The translations under genes were made by a program, and so were the position numbers. Below are positions 1 through 6,943 of a stretch of DNA of 64,000 nucleotides, one piece after another; position 1 is the stretch's first letter, and each line of letters begins with the position of its first letter. The notes under the pieces were generated by a model. That model saw nothing but the letters and a program-made list of their open reading frames with translations. It searched no databases and was not told where the DNA came from. The stretch is from Thiobacillus sp. 63-78 (GTDB taxonomy: Bacteria; Pseudomonadota; Gammaproteobacteria; Burkholderiales; Thiobacillaceae), in contig MKWM01000031.1 of NCBI GenBank assembly GCA_001899765.1, positions 1 through 64,000 on the forward strand, given 5' to 3'.

Positions 1-8
1 GCTTCGTT

Positions 9-84
<76 letters not shown>

Positions 85-100
85 ACTGACAGGAAGCACA

Positions 101-307
101 ATGCACAGGCTTGGCGTCTTCACCACGCTACTGGGGTTGATTCTGAGTATTGTCGGACTGATAGTCGGGTTCTGGGAAATGCTGCATGGCAACGACAATG
201 CGCAGTACTGGCTCTCGCTGGTACCATTGGGTTTCGTCGGATTGTTTGTCGGCGTCACCCTGACCCAGTTGTACAACAAGCAGGAAGGGCGCAAGCCCGA
301 GCAGTAA
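101..307 (+). CDS. small two-helix membrane protein
   Basis: This 68-residue protein has two strongly hydrophobic stretches, at about residues 7-28 and 38-57, and a charged C-terminus ending KQEGRKPEQ, so it is very probably an integral inner-membrane protein. AGGAAG lies just upstream of the ATG. It sits between tRNA-Ala and tRNA-Glu, so it may be cotranscribed with the tRNAs. I do not recognise a family with a known function. Codon use matches the chromosomal genes and not the neighbouring integrated element. Confidence 0.75.
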   Translation: MHRLGVFTTLLGLILSIVGLIVGFWEMLHGNDNAQYWLSLVPLGFVGLFVGVTLTQLYNKQEGRKPEQ

Positions 308-342
308 GGCAGTAAAAGTTGACGGTTCACGCCGTCGTCCGG

Positions 343-418
343 GTCCCCATCGTCTAGAGGCCTAGGACATCGCCCTTTCACGGCGGTAACCGGGGTTCGA
401 ATCCCCGTGGGGACGCCA
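343..418 (+). tRNA. tRNA-Glu (anticodon TTC), integration target
   Basis: A 76-nt cloverleaf is visible: acceptor stem GTCCCCA with TGGGGAC, anticodon loop CTTTCAC (TTC), GGTTCGAATCC T arm and encoded CCA. The 3' half from the anticodon loop onward is repeated at 12625-12668. It therefore served as the attachment site of the element to its right and remains a complete tRNA after integration. Confidence 0.96.
375..418 (+). repeat. attL: 3' half of tRNA-Glu
   Basis: This 44-bp segment starts at the anticodon loop (CTTTCA) and runs through the encoded CCA. It matches 12625-12668 with two substitutions, at 382 and 392. The last 26 bp (393-418) are identical in both copies. Starting in the anticodon loop is typical of phage-family tyrosine integrases. 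Confidence 0.9.
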
Positions 419-463
419 ATAAATCAGGCACTTAGCTTGGTTATCTTGGAAAAATCACTATCC

Positions 464-483
464 ATGTCAGCCATATGTCAGCC
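464..483 (+). promoter_or_regulatory. putative integrase arm-type sites near attL
   Basis: Two copies of ATGTCAGCC start 11 bp apart (464-472 and 475-483), about one helical turn. The same core ATGTCAGC recurs near attR at 12506-12513. Direct repeats flanking both ends are what integrase arm-binding sites look like. The assignment is an inference. Confidence 0.45.
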
Positions 484-711
484 AAGCATTCCCACGGCTG
501 GGCATTATTTCGGCTGCATCTCGTCTTTCGACCCTAGCCAAAACCTTACCGCTCTCGGGCTTTCATGCGCTCGGCGATGGTCGTCCCCTACTGAAGCTTT
601 CCCCCGTAATTCTTCACACGTCATAACGGTATAGTGCCCGACGTTCAAGGTCAGCCGGGCCGCGCGGGTACAATTCTGCGGCGTACGCAAATAATCAGAG
701 TAGGGGGAGTA

Positions 712-795
712 ATGGCAGAAAGCCAGACCGAGCTACGCGGGCAGATCACCACGGCTGTCGTGGTTGGGGGTCGGAGCATCCAAGTAACCCACTGA
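712..795 (+). CDS. possible 27-residue small protein
   Basis: An ATG preceded by AGGGGGAGTA opens a 27-codon frame whose product begins MAESQTELRG and ends GGRSIQVTH. A TACAAT hexamer at 669-674 could be a -10 box. It is the only plausible plus-strand gene in the element and opposes the long minus-strand operon. A 6-bp hairpin, ACCACG/CGTGGT, lies within it. It is too short to judge by codon use, and no family is recognised. Confidence 0.3.
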   Translation: MAESQTELRGQITTAVVVGGRSIQVTH

Positions 796-845
796 TCCGA
801 CTCCATAACGCGAATTCGCGCTTGGGTTGATTCGGAAATGAGAAA

Positions 846-910
846 GCCCCCGTCCGGTAAGTGCCTGGGGAGGCTTCCAAGAAGTCTAAGAACCAGCCTG
901 CGACGGGGAC
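846..910 (-). ncRNA. hairpin small RNA unit A
   Basis: On the minus strand, GTCCCCGTC at the 5' end pairs with GACGGGGGC at the 3' end (9 bp) and closes a 65-nt unit. Inside is a stem CTTC-TTG-GAAG. A TATACT -10 box (917-922) ends 6 nt before the first paired base, and TTTCTG (940-945) is 17 bp further upstream. A promoter would therefore start an RNA at the hairpin itself. The 3' flank CTTTCTCATTTCCG resembles that of unit B. There is no T-tract, so it is not a simple terminator, and no ORF fits. Confidence 0.5.
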
Positions 911-916
911 TCGATT

Positions 917-945
917 AGTATAGCGTCTTCGTCTCGGTGCAGAAA
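917..945 (-). promoter_or_regulatory. sigma70-type promoter of unit A
   Basis: Reading the minus strand, TTTCTG at 945-940 and TATACT at 922-917 are separated by exactly 17 bp. The predicted start is at or within 1 nt of the first base of hairpin A. Equivalent -10 hexamers precede unit B (TATACT, 1030-1035), unit C (TACTAT, 1131-1136) and unit D (TATGAT, 1227-1232), with weaker -35 regions. Confidence 0.5.
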
Positions 946-951
946 TGAGGA

Positions 952-1023
952 AGCCCGCAACGAACCCATGCTGCCGATTGATCGGCCCCCAGGCTCTCAA
1001 CGTCCAAGACGACTTCACGGGCT
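952..1023 (-). ncRNA. hairpin small RNA unit B
   Basis: A 72-nt minus-strand unit is closed by AGCCCG/CGGGCT. Inside are CGTC-TTG-GACG, like the inner stem of unit A but with a compensated base pair, and a GCCGA-TCAA-TCGGC hairpin. TATACT (1030-1035) ends 6 nt before it. The 3' flank CTTCCTCATTTCTG matches that of unit A and includes that unit's -35 hexamer, so the units are packed head to tail. Confidence 0.45.
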
Positions 1024-1060
1024 GAATTCAGTATAGCGGAATACTGAACAGGAAAAGGCA

Positions 1061-1120
1061 CCCCCACGGGGATTCCTGCCTTTCGACCGGAACCTCTACG
1101 CCCGAAGCGTGCCGTGGGGG
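1061..1120 (-). ncRNA. three-way-junction small RNA unit C
   Basis: On the minus strand, P1 is CCCCCACGG/CCGTGGGGG (1112-1120 with 1061-1069). P2 is ACGC-TTCGG-GCGT (1098-1110). P3 is GGTTCC with GGAATCC, with a bulged T, around a 12-nt loop (1077-1088). The P2 loop TTCG is complementary to CGAA in the P3 loop, which allows a kissing contact. A TACTAT -10 lies at 1131-1136. Unit D has the same fold with different stem sequence. Confidence 0.55.
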
Positions 1121-1159
1121 ATGCGGGGCCATAGTAATCCATAGCTACAGGAATTAGGA

Positions 1160-1220
1160 GCCCCCCAGCGGACCACTGCCTTTCGACCGCGGCCTCTACG
1201 CCCGAAGCGTGGTGGGGGGC
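1160..1220 (-). ncRNA. three-way-junction small RNA unit D
   Basis: It has the same architecture as unit C, exactly 100 bp away. P1 is GCCCCCCA/TGGGGGGC, P2 is identical (1198-1210), and P3 is GGCCGC with GTGGTCC around the identical 12-nt loop (1177-1188). P3 differs from unit C at three pairs but stays paired and keeps the same bulged T. A TATGAT -10 (1227-1232) ends 6 nt before the RNA. The unit begins just past the operon terminator. Confidence 0.55.
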
Positions 1221-1241
1221 AAGCTCATCATAGCACCATGC

Positions 1242-1267
1242 AAAAAAATCCCGGCACGCGGCCGGGA
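1242..1267 (-). terminator. Rho-independent terminator of the element operon
   Basis: On the minus strand, TCCCGGC-CGCGT-GCCGGGA forms a 7-bp GC-rich stem followed by seven T residues (1242-1248). It lies 50 bp past the stop of the last operon gene and separates the operon from the small-RNA array. Confidence 0.85.
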
Positions 1268-1317
1268 CAGGAGGGGGGCCATGGGTTTAACCACCCCCTA
1301 GGAGCGCACCTTGGTAT

Positions 1318-1662
1318 TCAGTACGTCATCTCGATCTCCGCGAGCGTGGTGACCAGCTCCAGCGCCGTCATGTCCAGGCATTGCAGCGCGTCGTGCGGCA
1401 GCCCTTCCAGCAGCTGGCGGTCTTCCTCGCTGATCTCATCGACCATGATCCGGCCGGCCAGGGCCAGAAGCTTGTCCGAGTGCCAGCGGTAATTCGACAG
1501 CCCCGGGAATCCGGGCTCGCCGTATCGCGGCCGATCATCGGGCAGCGCCTCGCGCAGTACGGAGAGGAGCCGACGCATCGCCAGCTGCTGGCCGTCATCA
1601 ACCGGGGACCGTGCCCGCATCGCGGCTTCCAGCGCCGCCAGGCGTTGTTCGAGCGTGGCCAT
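1318..1662 (-). CDS. element protein of unknown function (last operon gene)
   Basis: This 114-residue acidic, helical protein has its ATG preceded by GGAGGGCGACGC. It begins MATLEQRLAALEA, nearly the same N-terminus as the gene just upstream (MATLEQRIRALEV), so the two look like diverged duplicates sharing a coiled-coil start. The upstream gene overlaps it by 65 bp. It is followed by the operon terminator. No functional family is recognised. Its position after the tape measure would suit a tail or regulatory accessory protein. Confidence 0.65.
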   Translation of the reverse strand: MATLEQRLAALEAAMRARSPVDDGQQLAMRRLLSVLREALPDDRPRYGEPGFPGLSNYRWHSDKLLALAGRIMVDEISEEDRQLLEGLPHDALQCLDMTALELVTTLAEIEMTY

Positions 1663-1909
1663 GCGTCGCCCTCCATTCTTCGACCAGCGGCGTCAGGTCG
1701 CAGCACAGCTCGGCGTCGGACTTGTGCATCGCGACAAGCCGCTCTTCCTCTTCCACGCTGGCAAACCATTCGCCGCGGTCCATCAGCATCTGGATAACGC
1801 CTTCCAGCTCTTCGTCGGTCAGGTCGCGGGCTGTGGTGCCAGTTCTCCCTTCCGGGCCGCTCAGCCGCCGCACCTCCAGTGCTCGAATCCGTTGCTCAAG
1901 TGTTGCCAT
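1598..1909 (-). CDS. element protein of unknown function
   Basis: This 103-residue protein has an ATG with GGGGAAACA just upstream. It is acidic in the middle (DLTDEELEGVIQMLMDRGEW) and more basic and Gly-rich at its C-terminus. It overlaps the preceding gene by 14 bp and the following one by 65 bp. The N-terminal MATLEQRxxALE matches its downstream neighbour. I infer a small accessory protein of the tail region. Function is unknown. Confidence 0.6.
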   Translation of the reverse strand: MATLEQRIRALEVRRLSGPEGRTGTTARDLTDEELEGVIQMLMDRGEWFASVEEEERLVAMHKSDAELCCDLTPLVEEWRATHGHARTTPGGAGSRDAGTVPG

Positions 1910-2171
1910 TGTTTCCCCTTTCCAGCGCGGCGATGCGCTTATCCAGATCGCAGGCCTCAAACAACTTGCGCAGCTCACCCAGGACGTACACCAGGCGCGC
2001 GCCGTCCTGGGAAGGGACGCGCCCACCCCGCATGTCTCGATACACCCGCGCCATCTCCCGCCTCAGCCCGTCCAGATCGTTCAGGTTGATGCGGGGGGCA
2101 GGCAACACGACAAGCGCCGCCTGCTTGCCGCCTGGCGCCCGGTCGTTTGTGGAATCAGGCCGCTTTGCCAT
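1896..2171 (-). CDS. element protein of unknown function
   Basis: This 91-residue protein starts at an ATG behind GGGAGGGAGGC. The central section (LNDLDGLRREMARVYRDMRGG, split by one aromatic) and the C-terminus (ELRKLFEACDLDKRIAALER) look like amphipathic helices. Its position directly after the tape measure and the coupled short ORF suggests it belongs to the structural operon. No family is recognised. Confidence 0.6.
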   Translation of the reverse strand: MAKRPDSTNDRAPGGKQAALVVLPAPRINLNDLDGLRREMARVYRDMRGGRVPSQDGARLVYVLGELRKLFEACDLDKRIAALERGNNGNT

Positions 2172-2241
2172 GCCTCAGCCTCCCTCCCCGCGCAGTCTGA
2201 ACAGCTCGATCTCGCGGATGGATTACCTTGTCGGTGCTCAT
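2155..2241 (-). CDS. possible 28-residue coupled ORF after tape measure
   Basis: An ATG at 2241 overlaps the tape-measure stop in an ATGA junction, like most junctions in this operon. It opens a 28-codon frame beginning MSTDKVIHPRD and ending in a basic tail. It overlaps the start of the next gene by 17 bp. Support comes only from the junction pattern, and it could be a translational relay rather than a functional protein. Confidence 0.3.
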   Translation of the reverse strand: MSTDKVIHPRDRAVQTARGGRLRHGKAA

Positions 2242-4493
2242 TTGATCCCGTTCCTGTATGCGTTTCGGATGGCCTCGATCAAGACAGGCTGATTGTTCAT
2301 AAACAAGTCCCTGACCCCCTGCGTGTCGTGCGATGTGATGTGCACATGAATGTCGCCACCGCTTGCGCCTTCGCCTTCGCCATCCGCCAAAGCGCGGATG
2401 ACGTCGGCCTGTTTCGCTGGCAATACCATCTCACGCGCATGCAGTTGCGTGAGGGGGTTCACGCCTGCGGGGATGTCGTAGCCGCCGGCGGCTGAGGCGG
2501 TAGGGGACATCATTGCTGCGAACCCCATGGAGGCTGCCGACATGGCGGCGCCGAAGAATGGCGCGGTCAGGTTGATCGGGTAAGGTGCTGCTGCCATCGA
2601 TGCCACCCCCCCGGCGCCAGCCTTGGCCGCGCTCTCGGAAATCTCAGACAGGGCTGTTTTCTTGCCGAGGATCAGCATGGCGATCTTGCTCGCGAGCCAC
2701 TTCGCGAGCACCTGCGCGATAACGCCCGCGATGGTCGAGAGCACCGACTGCCAGATCGATTTGAGACCTTGGGCAAGCGTCATCTGGCCCATCATCATTT
2801 TCTGGAAAGCGTTCTGCATGCTGCCCTGCAAGCTACCGATCGCCTGCAAGGCATACTGGTTGCGCTCCAACTCGCCGGCATTCTTGATCTCCGTCATGAT
2901 GGCCTGGTGCTGACGCTCGGCGGCCTCGATCTCGGCCTTGAGTTGGGCGTAGGCCACCGGGTCTTCCGAAGGGTCGATCATGGCCAGGCGCTCGTTCATG
3001 GCCTGCAGGATGATCTCGTTCCGCCGCTGCTCGAACCCGATTTGCTGCTGCAGCAGTTCCTCATGGGTCATGAGGCCCATATCGACCGCATGATGGGCGG
3101 CCGCCTCATCGGCGTCTACCACTGCCAGGCGCGCGTCGAGCGCGTTCCGCATCCAGATCATGTCTACCTGAATCTTCTGCTCCGTCGCACGTTTGTGGGC
3201 GTCCGCTGCCGCCTTCGCGGCTTTGTCGGCTTCGCGCACCATGTCGCCCTGTAGAGCATTCACCGCGTCGAACTGCTGGCGGATCATCTCGGCGACGCCC
3301 TTGTCACCGGTGACGAATGATCCGTTGTCGAACACGTCGATTGGGCTGTCTGCCTTCTTGCTTTTGCCCTTATTGCCCGATGCGTCCGGCGGTGCCTGAA
3401 AGTCATTGCCGCCCTCAGCCGGCGCGTTCGAAGCCGTGAACTGCTGGCGGAACTTGCCGAGGAAGGAATCGCCGGTGCCGTTCCACAGATCTTTCAGCTT
3501 CTGCGTTTCGCGCACTGCATCGGCCGCGCGCTCCCGGAACACGTTCATCGCGCCGGCGAAGTCCCCGCGCAGTGCCAGTGCTGCAGCAGCTGCCACCGCA
3601 CCGATGTCGGAGCCGACCGAGACGAAGGCTTGCTTCACCATTCGCGCGAGATCGACCACGCCCAGGAAGGTTTCCATCGCCACCCGGGCGATCTTCACCA
3701 ACGCGGGACCCACTGCGACGATACTTTCCTTAAACGCCGTCAGCACGGGGATGATGGCTCGCCCGATGGTGTCCCGAACCGCCTTCATGGTCAGGTCGGC
3801 ATCGTCGCTGGCGTCATCGTATTTCTTCCATGCATCGACATCTTCCTGGCCCACGACGATGCCAAGCGCTTCCATTTTCTGCCTGGTTTCTTCGGCCTTC
3901 TCTGCGCTGGCCTGCAACAGCTTGGAGCTGCCGTTGACCGAGCGCCCAAAGATTTCCTGAGCCGCCGCGTTGCGGTCGGTTCCTTCCTTGTACGAGTTGA
4001 CGACCGCAATCGCGTCGAGCATGAGGTCATTCATGGGGCGCAGATTGCCAGCAGCATCACGGGTCTTGAGGCCCATGGCATTCAGGGCTTCCTCGTTTTC
4101 CCGCAGCTTCATGGTAAGCCCACGGCTGGCTGCCGACAGTTCCCACTGTGATGCCCCAATATCGTCGATCACCGCGATCCACACGCTGGCCTGGCTTGCC
4201 GAGACGCCCATCGCCCGGCCCAAGTCCATCGCGGATTCGGTGTACTTGGCAGTTTCGTCGGCAGCGTTCTTGATAGCGACGAAAGAGAACGCCGCTGCCG
4301 CAACTGCCGCCACGCTGGCGAAGGCAGACCGGACAGTGGTCGACATTACGGACATGCTGTCGCCAGCCGTCTTGAGGCTGCCATCCATCCGCTGAGCGCC
4401 GTTCTCGACGGACTGTGCAGCCTGATCCATGCCACGTTCCAGTTCGCCGAGGTTGGCTGTTACCCGTACTTCAATGTCGCTTCCGTTGTTCAT
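2238..4493 (-). CDS. phage tail tape measure protein
   Basis: This 751-residue protein has long helical, Ala/Gln-rich stretches. The N-terminal region (VTANLGELERGMDQAAQSV) is typical of tape-measure proteins, as is the section around residues 60-130 (FVAIKNAADETAKYTE, SASQASVWIAVIDDIG). Hydrophobic segments follow at about residues 570-600 and 625-660. The C-terminal REMVLPAKQADVIRAL and the final helix are also usual for this family. In phages the protein sets tail length and enters the cell during DNA injection. It overlaps the upstream gp10-like gene by ATGA. At this length it would suit a tail of roughly 110 nm if the usual scaling holds. Confidence 0.85.
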   Translation of the reverse strand: MNNGSDIEVRVTANLGELERGMDQAAQSVENGAQRMDGSLKTAGDSMSVMSTTVRSAFASVAAVAAAAFSFVAIKNAADETAKYTESAMDLGRAMGVSASQASVWIAVIDDIGASQWELSAASRGLTMKLRENEEALNAMGLKTRDAAGNLRPMNDLMLDAIAVVNSYKEGTDRNAAAQEIFGRSVNGSSKLLQASAEKAEETRQKMEALGIVVGQEDVDAWKKYDDASDDADLTMKAVRDTIGRAIIPVLTAFKESIVAVGPALVKIARVAMETFLGVVDLARMVKQAFVSVGSDIGAVAAAAALALRGDFAGAMNVFRERAADAVRETQKLKDLWNGTGDSFLGKFRQQFTASNAPAEGGNDFQAPPDASGNKGKSKKADSPIDVFDNGSFVTGDKGVAEMIRQQFDAVNALQGDMVREADKAAKAAADAHKRATEQKIQVDMIWMRNALDARLAVVDADEAAAHHAVDMGLMTHEELLQQQIGFEQRRNEIILQAMNERLAMIDPSEDPVAYAQLKAEIEAAERQHQAIMTEIKNAGELERNQYALQAIGSLQGSMQNAFQKMMMGQMTLAQGLKSIWQSVLSTIAGVIAQVLAKWLASKIAMLILGKKTALSEISESAAKAGAGGVASMAAAPYPINLTAPFFGAAMSAASMGFAAMMSPTASAAGGYDIPAGVNPLTQLHAREMVLPAKQADVIRALADGEGEGASGGDIHVHITSHDTQGVRDLFMNNQPVLIEAIRNAYRNGIK

Positions 4494-4981
4494 AGCAGTC
4501 TCCAGGTGGATGTACTCTCTTTCACGGCGTTCGCGAATTCCTCGCGGATGCGCGGCTCCATTTCCTTCAATGCGCTGCGCAGAAACGAGCGGGGCGGCAG
4601 GTCATCGGCCTTCAATGCAGGCTTGTTGGCTTTGAGCTTGGCCTTGAATCCCTCCCGATGTTTCTTCAGGTCGGCCTTGACCGACTGCCCGAACTCATGG
4701 AACTTCGCGTACTCGACGTTGGTGCCGACAATGCCCCGGACCTCGCGCCCGTTGTCTGTGATGCGATGGTTGATGGAGACGCGCAAGAGGCCGGTGCGGA
4801 CGTTCAGCACCTGCCCTGTGCCGGGACCAGACAGCTTCTCCAGTTTCACCTTCGTCAGCAGCTCAAGCACGAGGCTGCCGAGCGATTTGCTGACCGAGTC
4901 GTGCGTCCGCTTCCCTGCGTCCCTGAGATTCTTGGCGGTCTTCTTGGCGCCTTTGGCTGATCCCCTAAACATCTCCGCCAC
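4490..4981 (-). CDS. HK97 gp10/Mu gpG-like tail or virion morphogenesis protein
   Basis: This 163-residue basic protein contains GTNVEYAKFHEFG and PPRSFLRSALKEMEPRIREEF, the two signature regions of the HK97 gp10-like/virion-morphogenesis family, whose members act in tail completion or head-tail joining. It starts at GTG, and the alternative ATG at 4972 is too close to the ribosome-binding site. It overlaps the stop of the upstream chaperone-like gene by 17 bp and the tape-measure start by 4 bp. In siphoviruses gp10-like genes usually lie before the major tail gene, so the order here is unusual. Confidence 0.75.
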   Translation of the reverse strand: MAEMFRGSAKGAKKTAKNLRDAGKRTHDSVSKSLGSLVLELLTKVKLEKLSGPGTGQVLNVRTGLLRVSINHRITDNGREVRGIVGTNVEYAKFHEFGQSVKADLKKHREGFKAKLKANKPALKADDLPPRSFLRSALKEMEPRIREEFANAVKESTSTWRLL

Positions 4982-5294
4982 CCGTCGAGGCTTCGAGTGC
5001 CTTCCGCTTCAGCCCGAAAACGTCGAACACGCATGCCATCACCTCTTGCATGTTCTGAAGGTCGAGCAGGGCGGCAACGTCCTCGCGCGTCATGTCGGGG
5101 TAATTACGCTGCAGGGCGGCGTGCGCTGAATCGATTACGGTGCCGATGTACTCGGGGGTGATGCTGGCCTCGTCCATCGTTTCGAGGCGCCCTTGCAGCT
5201 GCTCCATTGCGCCCAGCGTCAGCGGCGGAATGATCAGGACGCGCCCATCGAAGTTGAAGGGGATGCCCTGGTGCTTGGTGGATTCGGGTTTCAT
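4965..5294 (-). CDS. tail assembly chaperone-like protein
   Basis: This 109-residue protein has an ATG overlapping the upstream stop (TGATG). The section VLIIPPLTLGAMEQLQGRLE, then MQEVMACVFDVFGLKRK, resembles the small tail assembly chaperones that precede tape-measure genes. Such proteins coat the tape measure before tail-tube polymerisation. No programmed frameshift extension of the lambda G/GT type is evident, because the gp10-like gene intervenes. The call is moderately secure from position and sequence style. Confidence 0.6.
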   Translation of the reverse strand: MKPESTKHQGIPFNFDGRVLIIPPLTLGAMEQLQGRLETMDEASITPEYIGTVIDSAHAALQRNYPDMTREDVAALLDLQNMQEVMACVFDVFGLKRKALEASTGGGDV

Positions 5295-5806
5295 CAGTAC
5301 ACCCCCGCGCGGCTTCCCGTGCGCTCGGTCAGCGCCGGAAGATTGACGTTGAGGGCCGCCGGCACGTTCGCATTGGTCAAAGAACCTGCAGAAGAGAACC
5401 ACCCATTTTGTACCATGTAATTGATCCATCCAGCAGACGTACCAGCCGGGAAGTCGGCTTCGAAGTAGCGATTCATGAAGATCGGCCCTCCAGGCAAGGG
5501 GGCGTTGTTGCCGCCGAGTTCGCTAATGCTGGACGCATTCTGAATTTCGACGCGGACCGTGGGCTGCGGTCCAGTGTGCGGGTGCGGAACGGATTCACTG
5601 ACAGGCGACAATGCCGCAGGCATCGAGAAAGAGCGCGTCGACGGGTCGATCAGGTCTCTGAGGTCCAGGCCGGCGATGTGGCCTGTTACGCCGGGACTCC
5701 CGGGGGTTGCACTGTCGATAGCGAGGCCGGCGACAAAGGCGCGCACGGGAACGCACCCAGTCATGATGCGATTGACCAGTTTGGAGGTTGCGCGGTAGAG
5801 GCTCAT
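5294..5806 (-). CDS. putative structural (tail) protein
   Basis: This 170-residue protein starts at an ATG behind AGGAAAACGAA. It is rich in Gly, Pro, Ser and Asn with few charged residues, as many virion proteins are, and includes FMNRYFEADFPAGTSAGWI. Its position immediately before the chaperone-like gene is where a major tail or tube gene normally sits. I do not recognise the family from sequence, so the structural role rests on position only. Confidence 0.5.
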   Translation of the reverse strand: MSLYRATSKLVNRIMTGCVPVRAFVAGLAIDSATPGSPGVTGHIAGLDLRDLIDPSTRSFSMPAALSPVSESVPHPHTGPQPTVRVEIQNASSISELGGNNAPLPGGPIFMNRYFEADFPAGTSAGWINYMVQNGWFSSAGSLTNANVPAALNVNLPALTERTGSRAGVY

Positions 5807-5835
5807 TTCGTTTTCCTTTCAGGTTCAGGTCAAGT

Positions 5836-6522
5836 TCAGGCGGTGCGCCAGCGGGCCAGGGCTTCGGATCGGGCTTGTTCGATGGCGCCTCGGGCGTCAA
5901 TGGTTTTCACGTTCAGGGAGTGCGGCGCGGACAGACCGAATCCGATGGCCACCACATCGAAGGTTCTCATCGGGTAGGCCGTCCCGATTCCCCCGGTCAT
6001 CACACCGTGGGTTTCCCTCAGTTCGCGGGCCAACTCACAGTGCGCAACGCCAAGCCCGGCCAGTCGGCCGTAGGCCTGCCCGAAGGTGTCGCAGGCAGCC
6101 AAGAAGGCAGGAAGAGCATCAAGCTGGATCTCTGCGGTAGCCGCCTCGAACTGCGCTTCAGCCAGGGCGCGCAGGGTGTCCGGCATCTGGGCATGCACCT
6201 CGGCCGCCTTCTGTTGCAGTTCGTCCAGCAGGTCGCGATGCGCTTCCATGACGGCGGCGGTCTGCTCGACGCTGGCCTCGGCCGTGGCAATCTGACGGCT
6301 CAGGTCGCGTGTCTGCTCGTCCTCCAGGTCTACGCGACCGGCGCGCAGCATCCGGGCGAACAGGCCCCGCCGTTGCTGCTTCAGGCCCTGCGCGGCGCTT
6401 GCTGCTTGCTGCACCGGCGCGATGCTCTGGTCAGCTTGGCGCATGGCTTCGTTGATGCTGGCCAGTTCGTCGGTTAGAGTCTTGAGTGCGGCGTGTGCCG
6501 CTTTGAGTTGTTCGGTTCGCAT
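5836..6522 (-). CDS. coiled-coil element protein of unknown function
   Basis: This 228-residue protein is chosen from the ATG at 6522, with AAAGGACG upstream; a GTG at 6540 is the alternative. Residues 1-165 are an almost uninterrupted amphipathic helix region with heptad spacing. The C-terminal 60 residues (TGGIGTAYPMRTFDVVAIGF, then NVKTIDARGAIE) look globular. It lies between the replication and tail genes. A scaffold-like or tail role is possible, but nothing specific is recognised. Confidence 0.6.
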   Translation of the reverse strand: MRTEQLKAAHAALKTLTDELASINEAMRQADQSIAPVQQAASAAQGLKQQRRGLFARMLRAGRVDLEDEQTRDLSRQIATAEASVEQTAAVMEAHRDLLDELQQKAAEVHAQMPDTLRALAEAQFEAATAEIQLDALPAFLAACDTFGQAYGRLAGLGVAHCELARELRETHGVMTGGIGTAYPMRTFDVVAIGFGLSAPHSLNVKTIDARGAIEQARSEALARWRTA

Positions 6523-6536
6523 GGGGATGCGTCCTT

Positions 6537-6701
6537 TCACAGAGATTGGGGTTGGGAATGTTCGACCGCATTCGCCAAAATGACCTCGCCGTTGCGCACG
6601 GCAATCGTGATTACGGTCACAGACTCCACCTTTTTCTGCGCATCTCGTTCTTCCGATACGGCCTGTTGGCTTTTGCCGATTGCTTGTTTCATGAGGCTCA
6701 T
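6537..6701 (-). CDS. small element protein of unknown function
   Basis: This 54-residue protein begins MSLMKQAIGKSQQAVSEER. A strong AAGGAG lies 6 nt before the ATG, and an ATGA overlap joins it to the upstream gene. The first half is a charged helix; the second half (SVTVITIAVRNGEVILANAV) is beta-like. No family is recognised. Confidence 0.55.
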   Translation of the reverse strand: MSLMKQAIGKSQQAVSEERDAQKKVESVTVITIAVRNGEVILANAVEHSQPQSL

Positions 6702-6943
6702 GCGTTTCTCCTTTGGGTGGTGGGTTGGATTTCCGGCATCGCAGCTGCCGGCAGGCTGTCGTGTGCCCTGGCGTGGCGCCGCAGCGCCCACAGCAGGTTC
6801 AACAAGTCGAGGGGATGGGTGATTTCCAGGGCCTTCGCCGCGTCGAGCGCAGCGGCCTCGGGGCTCATGCCGGGGCGCCAGTAGCACCAGGGCGGCACGT
6901 CTTCGATGCGGCCGCGGAAGGTGGCTTGGACGCGCTTAGTCAT
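6698..6943 (-). CDS. small element protein of unknown function
   Basis: This 81-residue protein begins MTKRVQATFRGRIEDVPPW. Its ATG overlaps the end of dnaB, so it is translationally coupled to the helicase. It contains a hydrophobic helix (LDLLNLLWALRRHARAH). A replication accessory role is possible from position alone. No family is recognised. Confidence 0.55.
   Translation of the reverse strand: MTKRVQATFRGRIEDVPPWCYWRPGMSPEAAALDAAKALEITHPLDLLNLLWALRRHARAHDSLPAAAMPEIQPTTQRRNA

Larger units (their letters stand above)
420..844. other. element left end with no convincing large gene
   Basis: I see no convincing large coding region here. It holds the attL arm repeats, one possible 27-codon plus-strand ORF at 712-795, and several short hairpins such as GTC-GAAA-GAC on the minus strand near 523. 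A further minus-strand -10-like TATACC lies at 628-633. A short minus-strand frame around 505-690 has no ribosome-binding site. Confidence 0.5.

Noticed and set aside
505-690. Minus-strand 61-codon frame near attL
   Set aside because: No ribosome-binding site, composition unlike a protein, and it overlaps structured DNA of the element end.
846-1220. The four hairpins as Rho-independent terminators
   Set aside because: None is followed by a T-tract on either strand, and each is preceded by a -10 box; the real terminator is at 1242-1267.
1238-1492. Plus-strand frame over the terminator
   Set aside because: It runs through the operon terminator and antisense to a gene with a good start; Ser-rich shadow translation.
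2623-4395. Several plus-strand frames opposite the tape-measure gene
   Set aside because: Shadows of a long minus-strand gene with clear family features.
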